The notes: generated by a model not told the origin, from the sequence alone. A stretch of DNA of 64,000 bases from Microbacterium hydrocarbonoxydans (GCF_011752045.1 NZ_JAAKXW010000001.1:1426001-1490000), one strand, 5' to 3'; counted from the stretch's first letter, positions 34,218 through 43,922 are shown. Made by a program: numbers and translations.

Positions 34218-35311
34218 CCGATCTCGTCGTGCTCTCCCTCGAAGGGTGGGACGAGGTCTGGCGCCGCAACCAGTACCTCGTGGCCGGCCTCCTCGATGCC
34301 GACCCCGAGCTGCGCGTGTTGTTCGTCGAGCCGCCGGTCGACCCGTTGCACGATCTGCGTGGCAGGCGTCGCCCGGGCACCGGCCACGGGCTCCGCCTCG
34401 TGCGGGAACGTCTCTGGAGCATCCGTCCCGTGAAATGGCTGCCCCGGCGGATCGACCCTGGTGGAGACGGGCGGCGCATGCGCGCGATCGTGCGCGCCGC
34501 ACGGGGTCTCGGCTTCACCGCGCCCCGGCTCTGGGTCAACGACCCTGCAGGAGCGCCGCTGATGTCCCGCACCGGGTGGCCGACGATGTACGACATCACG
34601 GACGACTGGCTGAGCGCCTCGCGCCCGCCCGCGGAGCTGTCGCGGATCGCCGCCGGTGAACGGCTGCTGCTGGAGAGGGCGGACGCCGTGGTCGCCTGCT
34701 CGCCGGAGCTCGTGCGCCGCAAGAGCGGAGCCCGCGACGGCATCCGCCTGATCCCCAACGCCGTGGACGCAGCGGCCTACAGCACCCCTGGCGCACGTCC
34801 GCGCGGCCTGCCGTCGGGTCCGGTCGCCCTCTACCTCGGCACCCTCCACAGCGACCGCCTCGATGCGGCGCTCTGCGCGCGCATCGCCCGGGAGCTCGCG
34901 GGCAGGGTGGCCATCGTGCTCGCAGGCCCCGACCTGCTGTCGCCCAGCGTGCAGGAGGCGCTGGACGGCGCGGGTGTCCGGCGCCTCGGCCCGCTGAACC
35001 GCCCCGACGTGCCCGGCCACCTGCAGCATGCCGACGTCCTGATCGTGCCGCACCTGATCACGTCGTTCACCGACAGCCTCGACCCCATCAAGCTGTACGA
35101 GTACCAGGCTGCAGCGCGTCCGGTCGTGTCGACGGCGGTCGCGGGGTTCCGCGATGCCTCCGATCCGCGGATCCGCATCGCCGGGCACGACGACTTCGCC
35201 GAGGCGATCCTCGATGCGGTCGCATCCCCGTTGCCTGACGGGCCTGCGGAGGTGGCGGACTGGAGCACGCGGGTCTCGCAGATGCGCGACGTGATCGCCT
35301 CGATCGCGTGA
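34214..35311 (+). CDS. Glycosyltransferase (GT4-like, TuaH/WcaK-type)
   Basis: This 365-residue protein opens with VVLSLEGWDEVWRRNQYLVAGL and has MYDITDDWLSASRP near 124 and LIPNAVDAAAYSTP near 183. The donor-binding half has VALYLGTLHSDRLD and DPIKLYEYQAAARPVVSTAVAGFRD. This pattern is typical of teichuronic-acid-like glycosyltransferases. The start overlaps the preceding stop (GTGA). A bidirectional terminator follows 34 bases later. Confidence 0.82.
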   Translation: MTDLVVLSLEGWDEVWRRNQYLVAGLLDADPELRVLFVEPPVDPLHDLRGRRRPGTGHGLRLVRERLWSIRPVKWLPRRIDPGGDGRRMRAIVRAARGLGFTAPRLWVNDPAGAPLMSRTGWPTMYDITDDWLSASRPPAELSRIAAGERLLLERADAVVACSPELVRRKSGARDGIRLIPNAVDAAAYSTPGARPRGLPSGPVALYLGTLHSDRLDAALCARIARELAGRVAIVLAGPDLLSPSVQEALDGAGVRRLGPLNRPDVPGHLQHADVLIVPHLITSFTDSLDPIKLYEYQAAARPVVSTAVAGFRDASDPRIRIAGHDDFAEAILDAVASPLPDGPAEVADWSTRVSQMRDVIASIA

Positions 35312-35344
35312 GCCTCCGATCCTTCCCGGATGCAGGTCCAAAAC

Positions 35345-35371
35345 GAAGGCCCCGCACGCGGCGGGGCCTTC
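35345..35371. terminator. Bidirectional terminator hairpin
   Basis: Arms GAAGGCCCCGC (35345-35355) and GCGGGGCCTTC (35361-35371) pair perfectly around ACGCG, between two convergent genes. Confidence 0.82.
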
Positions 35372-35377
35372 ACACGA

Positions 35378-35881
35378 TCACTTGCAGCAGTCGGGGGGCG
35401 TCCCGGGGACGCTGACGGTGACCTGGATGGGCGCGTGGTCCGTGTCGGAACCGTCCTGCTCGTGCCCCCAGGTGACGAGGAAACCCAGGTCGAACACGCC
35501 GTTGGCGCTGTTCTGGCTCGTCGCGTTGAAGTTCACATTGATCGACTGGCCGGCCGGGATGAACCACGGCAGAGCGGGGATCGGGTTGAGCCCGAAGTTG
35601 AGGCCGCTCGTGTTGACGTTGATCGAGATGGCCGTGACCCATGCATCCTGGTTCTGATCCGGGTTGTACACGGTCGCCGGAACGCTGTAACCCTTGATGA
35701 TCGGGGCACAGCTCGCACCGGGCGCCTTACAGGCCGCGCCGGGCGTGATGATGATGGTCTCGCCGGATGCCGCGAATGCGGGCACCGGTGCGGCGATGGC
35801 GATCGCCGGAACCGCCCAGGCCATCGCCTTGGTCACGGTGCGACGGCTGATGCCCTCGGACGTGTTTGCATTGTCAACCAT
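35378..35881 (-). CDS. Small Tat-exported cysteine-containing protein, 1
   Basis: This 167-residue protein has a twin-arginine signal (SRRTVTKAMAWAVPAIAIAA, ending AFAAS). The mature part of about 130 residues looks beta-rich, with two cysteines near its start (ACKAPGASC) and a double cysteine in the C-terminal PPDCCK. No family is recognised. ATG at 35881 follows GGGGAG; TATCAT on the minus strand (35973-35978) is a likely -10 and gives a leader of about 85 bases. It is probably a surface protein, and a candidate substrate for the disulfide and PqqD-linked machinery in this locus. Confidence 0.78.
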   Translation of the reverse strand: MVDNANTSEGISRRTVTKAMAWAVPAIAIAAPVPAFAASGETIIITPGAACKAPGASCAPIIKGYSVPATVYNPDQNQDAWVTAISINVNTSGLNFGLNPIPALPWFIPAGQSINVNFNATSQNSANGVFDLGFLVTWGHEQDGSDTDHAPIQVTVSVPGTPPDCCK

Positions 35882-36039
35882 GGTTGAACTCCCCAGAATC
35901 CCGGTCGCCGGTCGACGTCTGGGCCCAGTTCCCAGGCGCCATGTCCCCAAGACACAGTGCGACTTGATGTGAATGATAGCGTAAGACCGCTCTGCAGGGA
36001 ACACCCGTCGTCGGCAGGGACTCTGCCTGGGAGGATCAG

Positions 36040-37851
36040 ATGACCGATTCCGAGCGCCGTCCCGGCCTCGCGCAGCAGCTCCGGGCTCTGCTTCTCCTCA
36101 CCGACACCCGTCCGCGCCGCTGGATCGGCTCGACGGTCGCGGCGTCCGTCGCGCTGGCCCTGCTCGACATGGCGGGCGTCGCGGCGATGATCCCCCTGAT
36201 GCAGCTGATCACGTCCGGCGCCCCGGAGGGCGCCTTCCTCGAGGCGGTCGCCCGGTTCGTCGGCTCCGAGGAGCTCTCCACCTTGATCCCGCTGCTCGCC
36301 GGCTTCGTGGCGCTGGCGTTCATCGTCAAGAGCGCCGGGGCGATGGCGTTCCGGTGGTGGCTGCTCGGCAGGACCTCGCGCATTGCGGCACTGGCCTCGT
36401 CCGAGATGATGAGCCGCTACGTCCTCTCCCCCTACACCGCGCACCGCTCACGCTCGCTGAGCGTCGTCTACCGCAACATCAACGACTGCACGAGCCAGGC
36501 TGCCAGCGTGCTGGTCGCGGTGGTCAACATCTGCACCGACGCGCTCATGCTCCTGGCGATCATGGCGGTGCTCGCGATCGCCGCGCCGCTGGTCACCGCA
36601 TTCGCCGTGCTCCTCTTCGGCGGCCTCGTCTTCGGCGCCCAGCGCATCCTCCGCGCCCGCCAGCTGCGCATCGGCGAGGAGCTCGCCGAGTCGAGCCTCC
36701 AGGCATGGCAGGCGCTCATGCCGGGCCTCGACGGCTTCCGCGAGACCAGGCTCACCTCGAGCGCGGCCTCCTTCGTGCGGCGCTTCCGCGTCGCGCGCCT
36801 GCATGGCGCGCATCTCCGCCGGGAGATGGGTTTCATGTCCGACGTGCCTCGCTATCTGCTGGAGATCGCCTTCATCGTCGCGATCGTCGGCATCGCGCTG
36901 ATCCTCTTCGCAACGGGCCAGGGAGGGCAGGTCGTGCCGATCCTGGGTCTCTTCGCCACCGCTTCGATGCGGGCACTGCCGACGATGAACCGGGTCAGCG
37001 CGAGCCTCGCCACCGCCCGTTCCAGCCAGGCGGGGCTGCGGATCATGGTCGAGACGATCGACCAGCTCACCGCCGAGGGCAGCCACGACGAGAAACCCCG
37101 GGGCGGTCCCGGCTACTCCGGGGACATCGTCCTCGACGAGGTCACGTTCGCGTACCCGGATGCCGAGCAGCCGGTGCTGTCGAGCCTGACCCTCACGATC
37201 GCGGAGAACCGTACGACGGCGTTCACGGGCGGCAGCGGCGCGGGCAAGACCACCGTGGTCGACCTGGTGCTGGGCCTGCTGCCGCCCACGTCCGGGACGA
37301 TCCGCAGCGGCGGGCGGGCAATCGATGAGGACCTCGCCTCCTGGTACTCCGGCATCGGCGTCGTGCCCCAGGACGTCTTCCTGCTGAACGCGACGATCAC
37401 CCAGAACATCGCCTTCGGCGAGGAAGCCGGCTCGATCGACCTCGACCGGGTGCATGAGGCGGCGCGTCAGGCGCAGCTCGCCGACCTGCTGAGCGAGCTT
37501 CCCGACGGCCTGGACACCGTGGTCGGCGACCGCGGTGTCCGGCTTTCCGGCGGGCAGCGTCAGCGCGTCGGGCTTGCGCGCGCCCTGTACCGGAGGCCGC
37601 GGCTGCTCGTGCTCGACGAGGCGACGAGCGCGCTGGACAACGCGACCGAGCACGAGATCGCCCAGACCCTGCAGGAGCTGCGCGGCCGGATGACGATCGT
37701 GATCGTCGCGCACCGGCTCTCGACCATCCGCTCCGTCGACCACCTGGTGCATCTGCGAGACGGCAGGATCGCCGCGGAGGGCACCTTCGAGGAGGTGCGT
37801 GCGCAGGACGCGGAGTTCGCGCGCCTGGTCGAGCTCGGCTCGCTGGACTGA
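36040..37851 (+). CDS. ABC exporter, fused membrane and ATPase domains (flippase-like)
   Basis: This 603-residue half-transporter has six spans in residues 25-320 and an ATPase domain from about 350: Walker A GGSGAGKTT near 396, signature LSGGQRQR near 499, Walker B LLVLDEATSALD near 520 and the switch histidine in AHRLST. The layout matches PglK/MsbA-type exporters. No Wzx flippase gene is visible in the window, so this protein may flip lipid-linked repeat units; export of a peptide is the alternative. It is divergent from the Tat-protein gene. Confidence 0.87.
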   Translation: MTDSERRPGLAQQLRALLLLTDTRPRRWIGSTVAASVALALLDMAGVAAMIPLMQLITSGAPEGAFLEAVARFVGSEELSTLIPLLAGFVALAFIVKSAGAMAFRWWLLGRTSRIAALASSEMMSRYVLSPYTAHRSRSLSVVYRNINDCTSQAASVLVAVVNICTDALMLLAIMAVLAIAAPLVTAFAVLLFGGLVFGAQRILRARQLRIGEELAESSLQAWQALMPGLDGFRETRLTSSAASFVRRFRVARLHGAHLRREMGFMSDVPRYLLEIAFIVAIVGIALILFATGQGGQVVPILGLFATASMRALPTMNRVSASLATARSSQAGLRIMVETIDQLTAEGSHDEKPRGGPGYSGDIVLDEVTFAYPDAEQPVLSSLTLTIAENRTTAFTGGSGAGKTTVVDLVLGLLPPTSGTIRSGGRAIDEDLASWYSGIGVVPQDVFLLNATITQNIAFGEEAGSIDLDRVHEAARQAQLADLLSELPDGLDTVVGDRGVRLSGGQRQRVGLARALYRRPRLLVLDEATSALDNATEHEIAQTLQELRGRMTIVIVAHRLSTIRSVDHLVHLRDGRIAAEGTFEEVRAQDAEFARLVELGSLD

Positions 37852-37875
37852 GCGAGCGCGGCAGCGCTCTGACCT

Positions 37876-38781
37876 TCAGCTGCTGCCGGCGCGCCGCGTG
37901 ACCCTGCGCGCGAGCGCCGAGAGCGAGGATGCCGGGGCGCGACGCAGCCCCCACAGTCCGAGCAGCCCGGCGTAGCGCCAGTCGCGTCGTCGCATCGCAT
38001 CGATGAGCTCGCCGAGATTGTCTGCGGCCGCGTAGCGGCGGAAGGCTCGCCGATGCCGCGTGAGCAGCCCGGCCATCCCGTCGTCGCCGCGCACGCGCGC
38101 CTCCTCGATCCGGTCCGCGAGGACCCGGCGGTTGGCTTCCCGTCCGGCGAGACCGCGGCTGGTGATGTTCGCACCGTGCCTGCGATAGCCGACGAGCTGC
38201 CGGTCGATCGAGGCCACCTCGCCGTGCTGCAGCAGCCGCAGGATCAGGTCGTTGTCCTCGGCAGGCTCCATCGCGCTGCGGCATCCGCCGACCGCCAGGT
38301 AGGCTTCGCGGCGGATCAGCAGCGTCGTGATCCGAGGCGGCGGAGTCTCGTAGGCGATCAGCTGCGCCGCGGACGCCGGTCGCGCGCCCCATCCAGTGCC
38401 GAACGGGACGCCGTCCGCGTCCATGTACCAGCCCCCGGTGCAGGCCGCGACGGCGTCTGGTGCCGCCTCGAGCCCGCGCAGCTGCTCGGCGATGCGCTCG
38501 GGATGCCACACGTCGTCGTCGTCGAGGTACGCGATCCAGTCGCCGGTGGCGGCGGCCGCCCCCGTGTTGCGCGCCACGGAGAGTCCCGAGGGCTCCTGCC
38601 GGAGGTGGCGGACCCCCAGCCCCGCGGCGACGTCCGCCAGTCCGGGAGCGGGTGAGCCGTCGTCGACGAGGAGTATCTCGTGCACGGGCGAGGTCTGTGC
38701 GCGAACCGATGCGACGGCCTCGGCGAGGTAGCGGCCACCCTTGTTCGTCGGGATGATCACCGTGACCGTGGGGTCCGCCAT
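37876..38781 (-). CDS. Glycosyltransferase family 2
   Basis: This 301-residue GT-A enzyme starts VTVIIPTNKGGRYLAEAV, with LLVDDGSP near 38 and AYLDDDDVWHP near 84 as the metal and nucleotide sites. EDNDLILRLL near 170 holds the expected catalytic-base acid. The ATG at 38781 follows GGAGGTG. It is divergent from the next GT2 gene across 52 bases. Confidence 0.88.
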   Translation of the reverse strand: MADPTVTVIIPTNKGGRYLAEAVASVRAQTSPVHEILLVDDGSPAPGLADVAAGLGVRHLRQEPSGLSVARNTGAAAATGDWIAYLDDDDVWHPERIAEQLRGLEAAPDAVAACTGGWYMDADGVPFGTGWGARPASAAQLIAYETPPPRITTLLIRREAYLAVGGCRSAMEPAEDNDLILRLLQHGEVASIDRQLVGYRRHGANITSRGLAGREANRRVLADRIEEARVRGDDGMAGLLTRHRRAFRRYAAADNLGELIDAMRRRDWRYAGLLGLWGLRRAPASSLSALARRVTRRAGSS

Positions 38782-38833
38782 CGCCTGCACCTCCAGCCCT
38801 TTCCGCCGCGAGCCTACAGCTAAGCTGAGCCGC

Positions 38834-39784
38834 ATGTCCGCCTCGCATCTCAGCGTGTGCATCGTCACGTACGAGCGCTCAGCGTTCATGATCCGCTGCC
38901 TGCGCTCTCTCGCCGAACACGCCGGCGAGGACATCGAGGTGATCGTGGTCGACGCATCGGCGAAGCACGACGGCCCCGCGGCCGCCGAGGCGTTCCCCGG
39001 CGTGAAGTACCTGCACCGGCCGGAACTCGCCGGATGGATGACGCGTTCCCGCAACGAGGCGCTGCTGCACGTGCACGGGGAGCTCATCTCGTTCCTCGAC
39101 GACGACGTCGTCGTCTCCCCCGGCTGGCGGCGCGGGATCGTGGAGGCCTTCGCCACGGATCCCGCCCCCGATGCGGTCGCCGGGCGCACCCGCAACCTCC
39201 TCCCCGGTGAGGAGGTCTACGATCTTCCCGTCGGCCGGCTCCGTGACGACGGCACGCTGACGGCCGGATTCGCCTCGCTGCCCGGGGGGATGCTCGACGT
39301 CGATCACGGCATCGGCGCGAACATGTCGTTCCGCCGGGAGATCGTGGCACGGCTCGGCGGCTTCCGCGACGACTACCCGGGCACTGCGATGCGCGAGGAC
39401 ACGGACATGTTCCTGCGCGTGAAGCGCCTCGGAGGCCGCACCGTGTTCGCCCCCGACGCCGCCGTCGACCACCTCCCGGCCCCCCACGTGAAGGGCCGGC
39501 GCTTCGACACCCGCTACAAGCTGTACGGCCGGCGCAATCACATGGTGCTCCTCGCACGCTATGCGGGACTCGGCTCCCCTCTGCTGCGGCGATGGATTCG
39601 CGCGGATCTCCGTGCGGTCCGCGAGGCCGGCGGACTCGGCAGGCGGATGCAGCGATTCGGTGTCTCGATCCTCGGGATCGCCTGGGGCGCCGGCGCCGCA
39701 CTCCGCCAGGCGCGCCGCGGCCCGCTGCCTGCCGAGCGCTCGGGGGCGCAGGCCGAGAGCATCCGTGCCGCACTGCGGCGCTGA
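38834..39784 (+). CDS. Glycosyltransferase family 2
   Basis: This 316-residue GT-A enzyme starts LSVCIVTYERSAFMIRCL. VIVVDASA and SFLDDDVVVSPGW carry the nucleotide and metal sites, and AMREDTDMFLRVKRLGG the catalytic base. The last 60 residues are basic and may lie on the membrane. The ATG is seven bases after TAAGCT (38821-38826), so the gene is probably leaderless. Confidence 0.87.
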   Translation: MSASHLSVCIVTYERSAFMIRCLRSLAEHAGEDIEVIVVDASAKHDGPAAAEAFPGVKYLHRPELAGWMTRSRNEALLHVHGELISFLDDDVVVSPGWRRGIVEAFATDPAPDAVAGRTRNLLPGEEVYDLPVGRLRDDGTLTAGFASLPGGMLDVDHGIGANMSFRREIVARLGGFRDDYPGTAMREDTDMFLRVKRLGGRTVFAPDAAVDHLPAPHVKGRRFDTRYKLYGRRNHMVLLARYAGLGSPLLRRWIRADLRAVREAGGLGRRMQRFGVSILGIAWGAGAALRQARRGPLPAERSGAQAESIRAALRR

Positions 39785-39822
39785 CGTTCTCACCGTGCCG
39801 GGACGCGCCCTATCATGACTGC

Positions 39823-40662
39823 GTGCCCGAACCTCTGAGCCTGCCAGCACGCATCTCGCGCCACCTCGCCTGGCGTGCCCGACGTGCGACGACCGTCACC
39901 GTCGACCGTTTCCGGCGCGGAGATCGCGTGGTCACGATGACGCCGCCCGTCGGGCTCCGCTTCGGCAACTGGCTCTACCTCTGGCTGCACGCCCACGAGG
40001 CCGGCTCGGCGGGCCGGCCGTGGATGGTTCTCGAAGCCCCGGGGATGGAGGAGTGGCTCGACGCCTTCCCCGGACTCCGCGACCTCACCATCGCCAGGGA
40101 CCAGCTGCGGTTCCACGACCGCAGGGACTGGGGCGAGCACTCCTGGAACCAGCGCTTCGGAGAGGAGTTCAGCCGCGAGGCCCTCGACGCGTTCATCGCC
40201 GAGGTCCTCGCCCCGATGATTCCGAGGGACGACACCGGCACCGTCGTCGTCAACGTCCGTCGCGGCGACTATTACGCGCACGAGCATCTCCGGGTCCGCT
40301 ACGCCTTCGACCAGGCCGGCTACCTCGCCGAGGCGCTCGAGGCCGTAGGACCGGCAGCGCGCATCCGGCTGGTGTCCGACGACCCGGAGTGGTGCGAAGA
40401 GCACCTGGGTGCCCTGCTCGGCCGCCATGCGGACGAGGTCGTCTACGAGCCTCGCGGTGCGGTCGGGAACTTCCTCGCGGTGTCGGGGTCCCGCACCCTC
40501 ATCGGCACCAATTCGACGTTCTCCTACTGGGGCGGATACATCGCCGGCGTTCTGCACCCGGACGCCCGGATCGTGATGCCGCGTTTCCACGCGCGGACGG
40601 AGTCCGGGACGGACGCCTACCAGCTCGATCCGTCCTGGACGATCATCGAAGGTCACCACTGA
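39823..40662 (+). CDS. GT11-like alpha-1,2-fucosyltransferase family protein
   Basis: This 279-residue protein has GLRFGNWLYLWLHA near residue 46, VVVNVRRGDYY near 143 and TLIGTNSTFSYWGGYIAG near 226. These correspond to the donor-binding HxRRxDY-like box and the N/S-STFSWW box of family 11 fucosyltransferases. It probably adds fucose or a related deoxysugar to the EPS unit. No GDP-fucose synthesis genes are in the window. GTG at 39823 lies six bases after TATCAT (39811-39816). Confidence 0.78.
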   Translation: MPEPLSLPARISRHLAWRARRATTVTVDRFRRGDRVVTMTPPVGLRFGNWLYLWLHAHEAGSAGRPWMVLEAPGMEEWLDAFPGLRDLTIARDQLRFHDRRDWGEHSWNQRFGEEFSREALDAFIAEVLAPMIPRDDTGTVVVNVRRGDYYAHEHLRVRYAFDQAGYLAEALEAVGPAARIRLVSDDPEWCEEHLGALLGRHADEVVYEPRGAVGNFLAVSGSRTLIGTNSTFSYWGGYIAGVLHPDARIVMPRFHARTESGTDAYQLDPSWTIIEGHH

Positions 40663-40709
40663 GCGGTCGACGCGGGCCTAGAATTCAGGTGGCTGAGGGG
40701 AGCTGGGAC

Positions 40710-41570
40710 ATGGGGACGGGCTCGATCGGGATCGTGATCCCGGTGTACAACACCGACGGCGCGTACATCGACGAGTGCATCGCCTCCGCGCTGGCGCAGA
40801 CTGTCGAGTGCCGCGTCGTCGTGGTCGACGACGGCTCCACCCACCCCGGCACGCTCGAGTCTCTCGCCCGCTGGGCGGCGCAGGGCGTCGAAGTCGTGAG
40901 GCACCCGGAGAATCGCGGAACGAGCGTCGCACTCGATTCCGGCGCCGGGGCGCTCGACACCGACTACATCATGCCGGTCGGCAGCGATGACCGCATCCGT
41001 CCCTCTCTCTGCGCGGAGGTCGCCGCCGTGCTCGACGACGATCCCGCGGCCGGCGTCGTCTCGACCGACCTGCGCTTCTTCGGCTCCCACGACAGGATCG
41101 ACCGGCTCCCCCCGACGGACTCGGTCGCGGACATCCTCTTCGGGAACACGATCCCCGGGGCCTCCGCATTCCGGCGCAGCGACTGGATCGCTCTCGGCGG
41201 GTTCGCGACCGGCCTCAAGTTCGGGCAGGACTGGGAGTTCTGGGTCCGACTGCTGGCCACCGGACGCACCGCACGCATCGTCCATCAGCCCCTCTACGAA
41301 TACCGGCGGCACGCCGCGCAGGTGACCGCGCGGATGACGGAGGAGGGCAAGCTCGAGCACAGCCTCGACGTCGTCCGCCGCAACACCGGCATCTGGGGCG
41401 ATCATGTCGAGGAGATCATGCGTCGCTACTGGACGCTGAAGGACGAGCACACCCGGCAGGCGGCGCGGCTGGAGGTCCTGGAGCGCCGCTACGGAGCGCT
41501 CAACCGGATGCTCGGGCGCGGGGCACGGCTCCTGAGGTCGCTGCGGCCGGGACGGAAGCGCGCAGGGTGA
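40710..41570 (+). CDS. Glycosyltransferase family 2
   Basis: This 286-residue GT-A enzyme starts IGIVIPVYNTDGAYIDECI, with VVVVDDGSTHPGT near 37 and YIMPVGSDDRIRP near 85. FGQDWEFWVRLLATG near 170 supplies the catalytic acid and the RLL motif. The C-terminus is rich in Arg and Leu. ATG at 40710 follows GAGGGGAG. It overlaps the next gene by four bases. Confidence 0.88.
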   Translation: MGTGSIGIVIPVYNTDGAYIDECIASALAQTVECRVVVVDDGSTHPGTLESLARWAAQGVEVVRHPENRGTSVALDSGAGALDTDYIMPVGSDDRIRPSLCAEVAAVLDDDPAAGVVSTDLRFFGSHDRIDRLPPTDSVADILFGNTIPGASAFRRSDWIALGGFATGLKFGQDWEFWVRLLATGRTARIVHQPLYEYRRHAAQVTARMTEEGKLEHSLDVVRRNTGIWGDHVEEIMRRYWTLKDEHTRQAARLEVLERRYGALNRMLGRGARLLRSLRPGRKRAG

Positions 41571-42628
41571 GCACTCCTCGCCTGTCCATCGCGACCATCG
41601 TGACCGACACCCCGATGGGCGCCCAGGTGTACCAGCGCGAGGTCACCTCGCGTGCGGCCGCCGCCCTCGGAGAGGTGGCGGGCCGGCCGTGGCGGGTCCG
41701 CGAACTGGACCTCCGATCGATGCGTTCGCCTCTCCCCGGCAACCGCAGGCTTCCGCTCGGCCGTGTGGCGACCGCTCCGGTCGCCGCCCGTCGCGCGCTC
41801 GGACGTCTCCTGTACGGCCGTGACACGGTGTCGCATCGGATGGCTCTCGAGCTGCCGCCCTCCCCTCACGCCGATGTGGCGACTCTGCACGACGTGGTCG
41901 CGTGGCGGTTCGCGGACGAATCCGCTCCGGTCGGTGCTGCCGCTGAAGAGCTCCGGCGCAGCGCCGCCGTGATCTGCGTCTCGGCGTTCACCGCATCCGA
42001 GGCGGTCGATCTTCTCGGAATCCGCGATCCGCATGTGGTCCCGAACGGCGTGGACCAGCGCTATTTCGACGCGGCGCCGCTGGATGCCGCCGCTCGGCAC
42101 TCCCTCGGACTCGACGCGTCGTACGTCCTCCACGCCGGCGGCGCCGCACGGCGCAAGAACCTCCCCGCCCTCGCCGAGGCGTGGCCGCGCGTGCACCGCG
42201 AGCGCCCGGACCTGGTCCTCGCCCTGGCGGGACCGCCGCATCCCGAGCGCACCGCCCTGTTCGAGGGGATGCCGGGAGTTCGACTTCTCGGCCGCCTTCC
42301 GGATGAGCAGATGCCCGGCCTGGTGGCCGCCGCCGCCGTCGTCGTCGTGCCGTCGCTCTATGAGGGCTTCGGCCTTCCCGTCCTCGAGGCGATGGCGGCC
42401 GGCGTCACGGTCGTCGCGGCGAACACGAGCAGCCTTCCCGAGGTCGCCGCCGGGCACGCGATCCTCGTGGAGCCGGATGCGTCCGCAATCGCCGCCGGGA
42501 TCATCGATGCGACGTCGGGCGACGCGGCCGTGGCCGCCCTCCTCCGAGGCGCGCGCGAGCATGCCTCCGCGTTCACCTGGGAGCGGAGCGCGCTCGGGCA
42601 CGCACGCATCTGGAACTCCTTGCGCTGA
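41567..42628 (+). CDS. Glycosyltransferase family 4
   Basis: This 353-residue GT-B enzyme has VATLHDVVAWRF near 102, PHVVPNGVDQRYFD near 151 and the donor site SLYEGFGLPVLEAMAAGVTVV near 264. This order is typical of mannosyl-type GT4 proteins, but the sugar is not predictable. GTG start overlaps the preceding stop (GTGA). Confidence 0.88.
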   Translation: MSTPRLSIATIVTDTPMGAQVYQREVTSRAAAALGEVAGRPWRVRELDLRSMRSPLPGNRRLPLGRVATAPVAARRALGRLLYGRDTVSHRMALELPPSPHADVATLHDVVAWRFADESAPVGAAAEELRRSAAVICVSAFTASEAVDLLGIRDPHVVPNGVDQRYFDAAPLDAAARHSLGLDASYVLHAGGAARRKNLPALAEAWPRVHRERPDLVLALAGPPHPERTALFEGMPGVRLLGRLPDEQMPGLVAAAAVVVVPSLYEGFGLPVLEAMAAGVTVVAANTSSLPEVAAGHAILVEPDASAIAAGIIDATSGDAAVAALLRGAREHASAFTWERSALGHARIWNSLR

Positions 42629-42656
42629 CCGCCGCGTCCGCACTCATAATGAGCGC

Positions 42657-43850
42657 ATGGAAGCGATGGTCGCCCAGACTCCGCGCGTGGAACGCGAAGA
42701 CGATCGCGTCCGGGTCGTGTCGGAGGTCAGCGGACGCCGTCCGCTGTGGTTCTCCGTGGAGGGGCGCCATGCCGAGCTGCTCGGGGACCGGGCGGATCAT
42801 GTCGCCATCGGCCTGCTGATGCCGGCGATGAAGGAGGGGCGCGATCTTCACGTCGGCGGCACGGTGACCGACTCGCTGCTGCACCAGGCCAACGGCGATC
42901 TGCAGCTGCTCCTGCGGCTCATCCACCCCGGCCTGCACCCGATCAGGGTGACCGCGGGTGCCGTGGAGGTTCCGGCCGCGCGCGCCGCCGGGGTGGCCTC
43001 CGGCTTCTCCGGCGGCGTGGACTCGTTCGCCACGCTCGCCGAGTACCTGTGGGCGGACGACGCGCCGGCGTCGTTGCGCGTGACGCACCTCCTGAACAAC
43101 AACGTCGGCGCGCACGGTCACGAGGGCGAAGCGCTGTGGCGGGCCAGGCGGGCGCCGCTGGCGGAGGCGGCCGCGGAGTTCGGGCTGCCGTTCGTGACCG
43201 TGGACAGCAACCTCGACGAGCACTACCCGCGCATCGGCTTCATCCAGTCGGTGACGATGCGCAACGCCGCTGTGCCCCACCTGCTCGGGGCGGGGATCGG
43301 TCATCTGCACCTCGCCTCGGCGATCCCGTTCTCCTTCGTCCGCATCGACTCGTCGGGGGAGATCGCTCGCTTCGATCCCTTCCTGGTCCCGCTGCTCTCC
43401 ACGTCGGCGGTCACCGTGAGCTCCGCGAACTCCGGGCTCACGCGCGTGCAGAAGACGCTGTCCCTGATCGGCCGCCCGGAGTCCCGCTACCTCGACGTGT
43501 GCACCGACGACGATCCGGCACGCACGCGGAACTGCTCCCAGTGCCCCAAGTGCATGCGCGCGATGCTGACGCTCGAGATGGCGGGGCACCTGCAGGACTT
43601 CTGTCCGCGGACGTTCTCCCTCGCGCCCTACCTCGAGCGGCGGGACGCCTTCATCGCCAGCGTGCTCGCATCCGACGGGCCTTATCCGCGGGAGATTCGC
43701 GACTACGCGAAGCAGATCGGGTGGCACTGGCGCGCCTCCGATCATCGCCGAGCGGCAGCCCTGCGTGCACGCGAGACGGCATCCGGGATGGCGCACAGGG
43801 CCGCCTCCCTTCCGGCGCTGCGTCCGCTGCGGAAGGCTCTGGGCCGCTGA
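42657..43850 (+). CDS. PP-loop ATP-pyrophosphatase-like protein with Cys cluster
   Basis: This 397-residue protein has a PP-loop SGGVDS at residues 118-123, as in enzymes that adenylate a substrate (ThiI, QueC, asparagine synthase, N-acetyl-sugar amidotransferases). A cysteine cluster CSQCPKC at 293-299, with Cys282 nearby, could bind zinc or an iron-sulfur cluster. The N-terminal 100 residues match no domain I recognise. A role in amidating or thiolating an EPS sugar is possible but unproven. ATG at 42657 lies six bases after CATAAT (42645-42650). It is monocistronic and convergent with the pyruvyl-transferase operon. Confidence 0.7.
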   Translation: MEAMVAQTPRVEREDDRVRVVSEVSGRRPLWFSVEGRHAELLGDRADHVAIGLLMPAMKEGRDLHVGGTVTDSLLHQANGDLQLLLRLIHPGLHPIRVTAGAVEVPAARAAGVASGFSGGVDSFATLAEYLWADDAPASLRVTHLLNNNVGAHGHEGEALWRARRAPLAEAAAEFGLPFVTVDSNLDEHYPRIGFIQSVTMRNAAVPHLLGAGIGHLHLASAIPFSFVRIDSSGEIARFDPFLVPLLSTSAVTVSSANSGLTRVQKTLSLIGRPESRYLDVCTDDDPARTRNCSQCPKCMRAMLTLEMAGHLQDFCPRTFSLAPYLERRDAFIASVLASDGPYPREIRDYAKQIGWHWRASDHRRAAALRARETASGMAHRAASLPALRPLRKALGR

Positions 43851-43922
43851 CCGACACGCGCTCGGGTCGCGCTCGGGAATCCCTGGCTCTGCGACCCGGC
43901 TGACTGCGACGGGAGTGCGCGT

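Noticed and set aside
36040..37851. ABC exporter as a dedicated bacteriocin exporter
   Set aside because: There is no N-terminal C39 peptidase domain, and the surroundings are glycosyltransferases, so a lipid-linked sugar flippase is the more economical reading.
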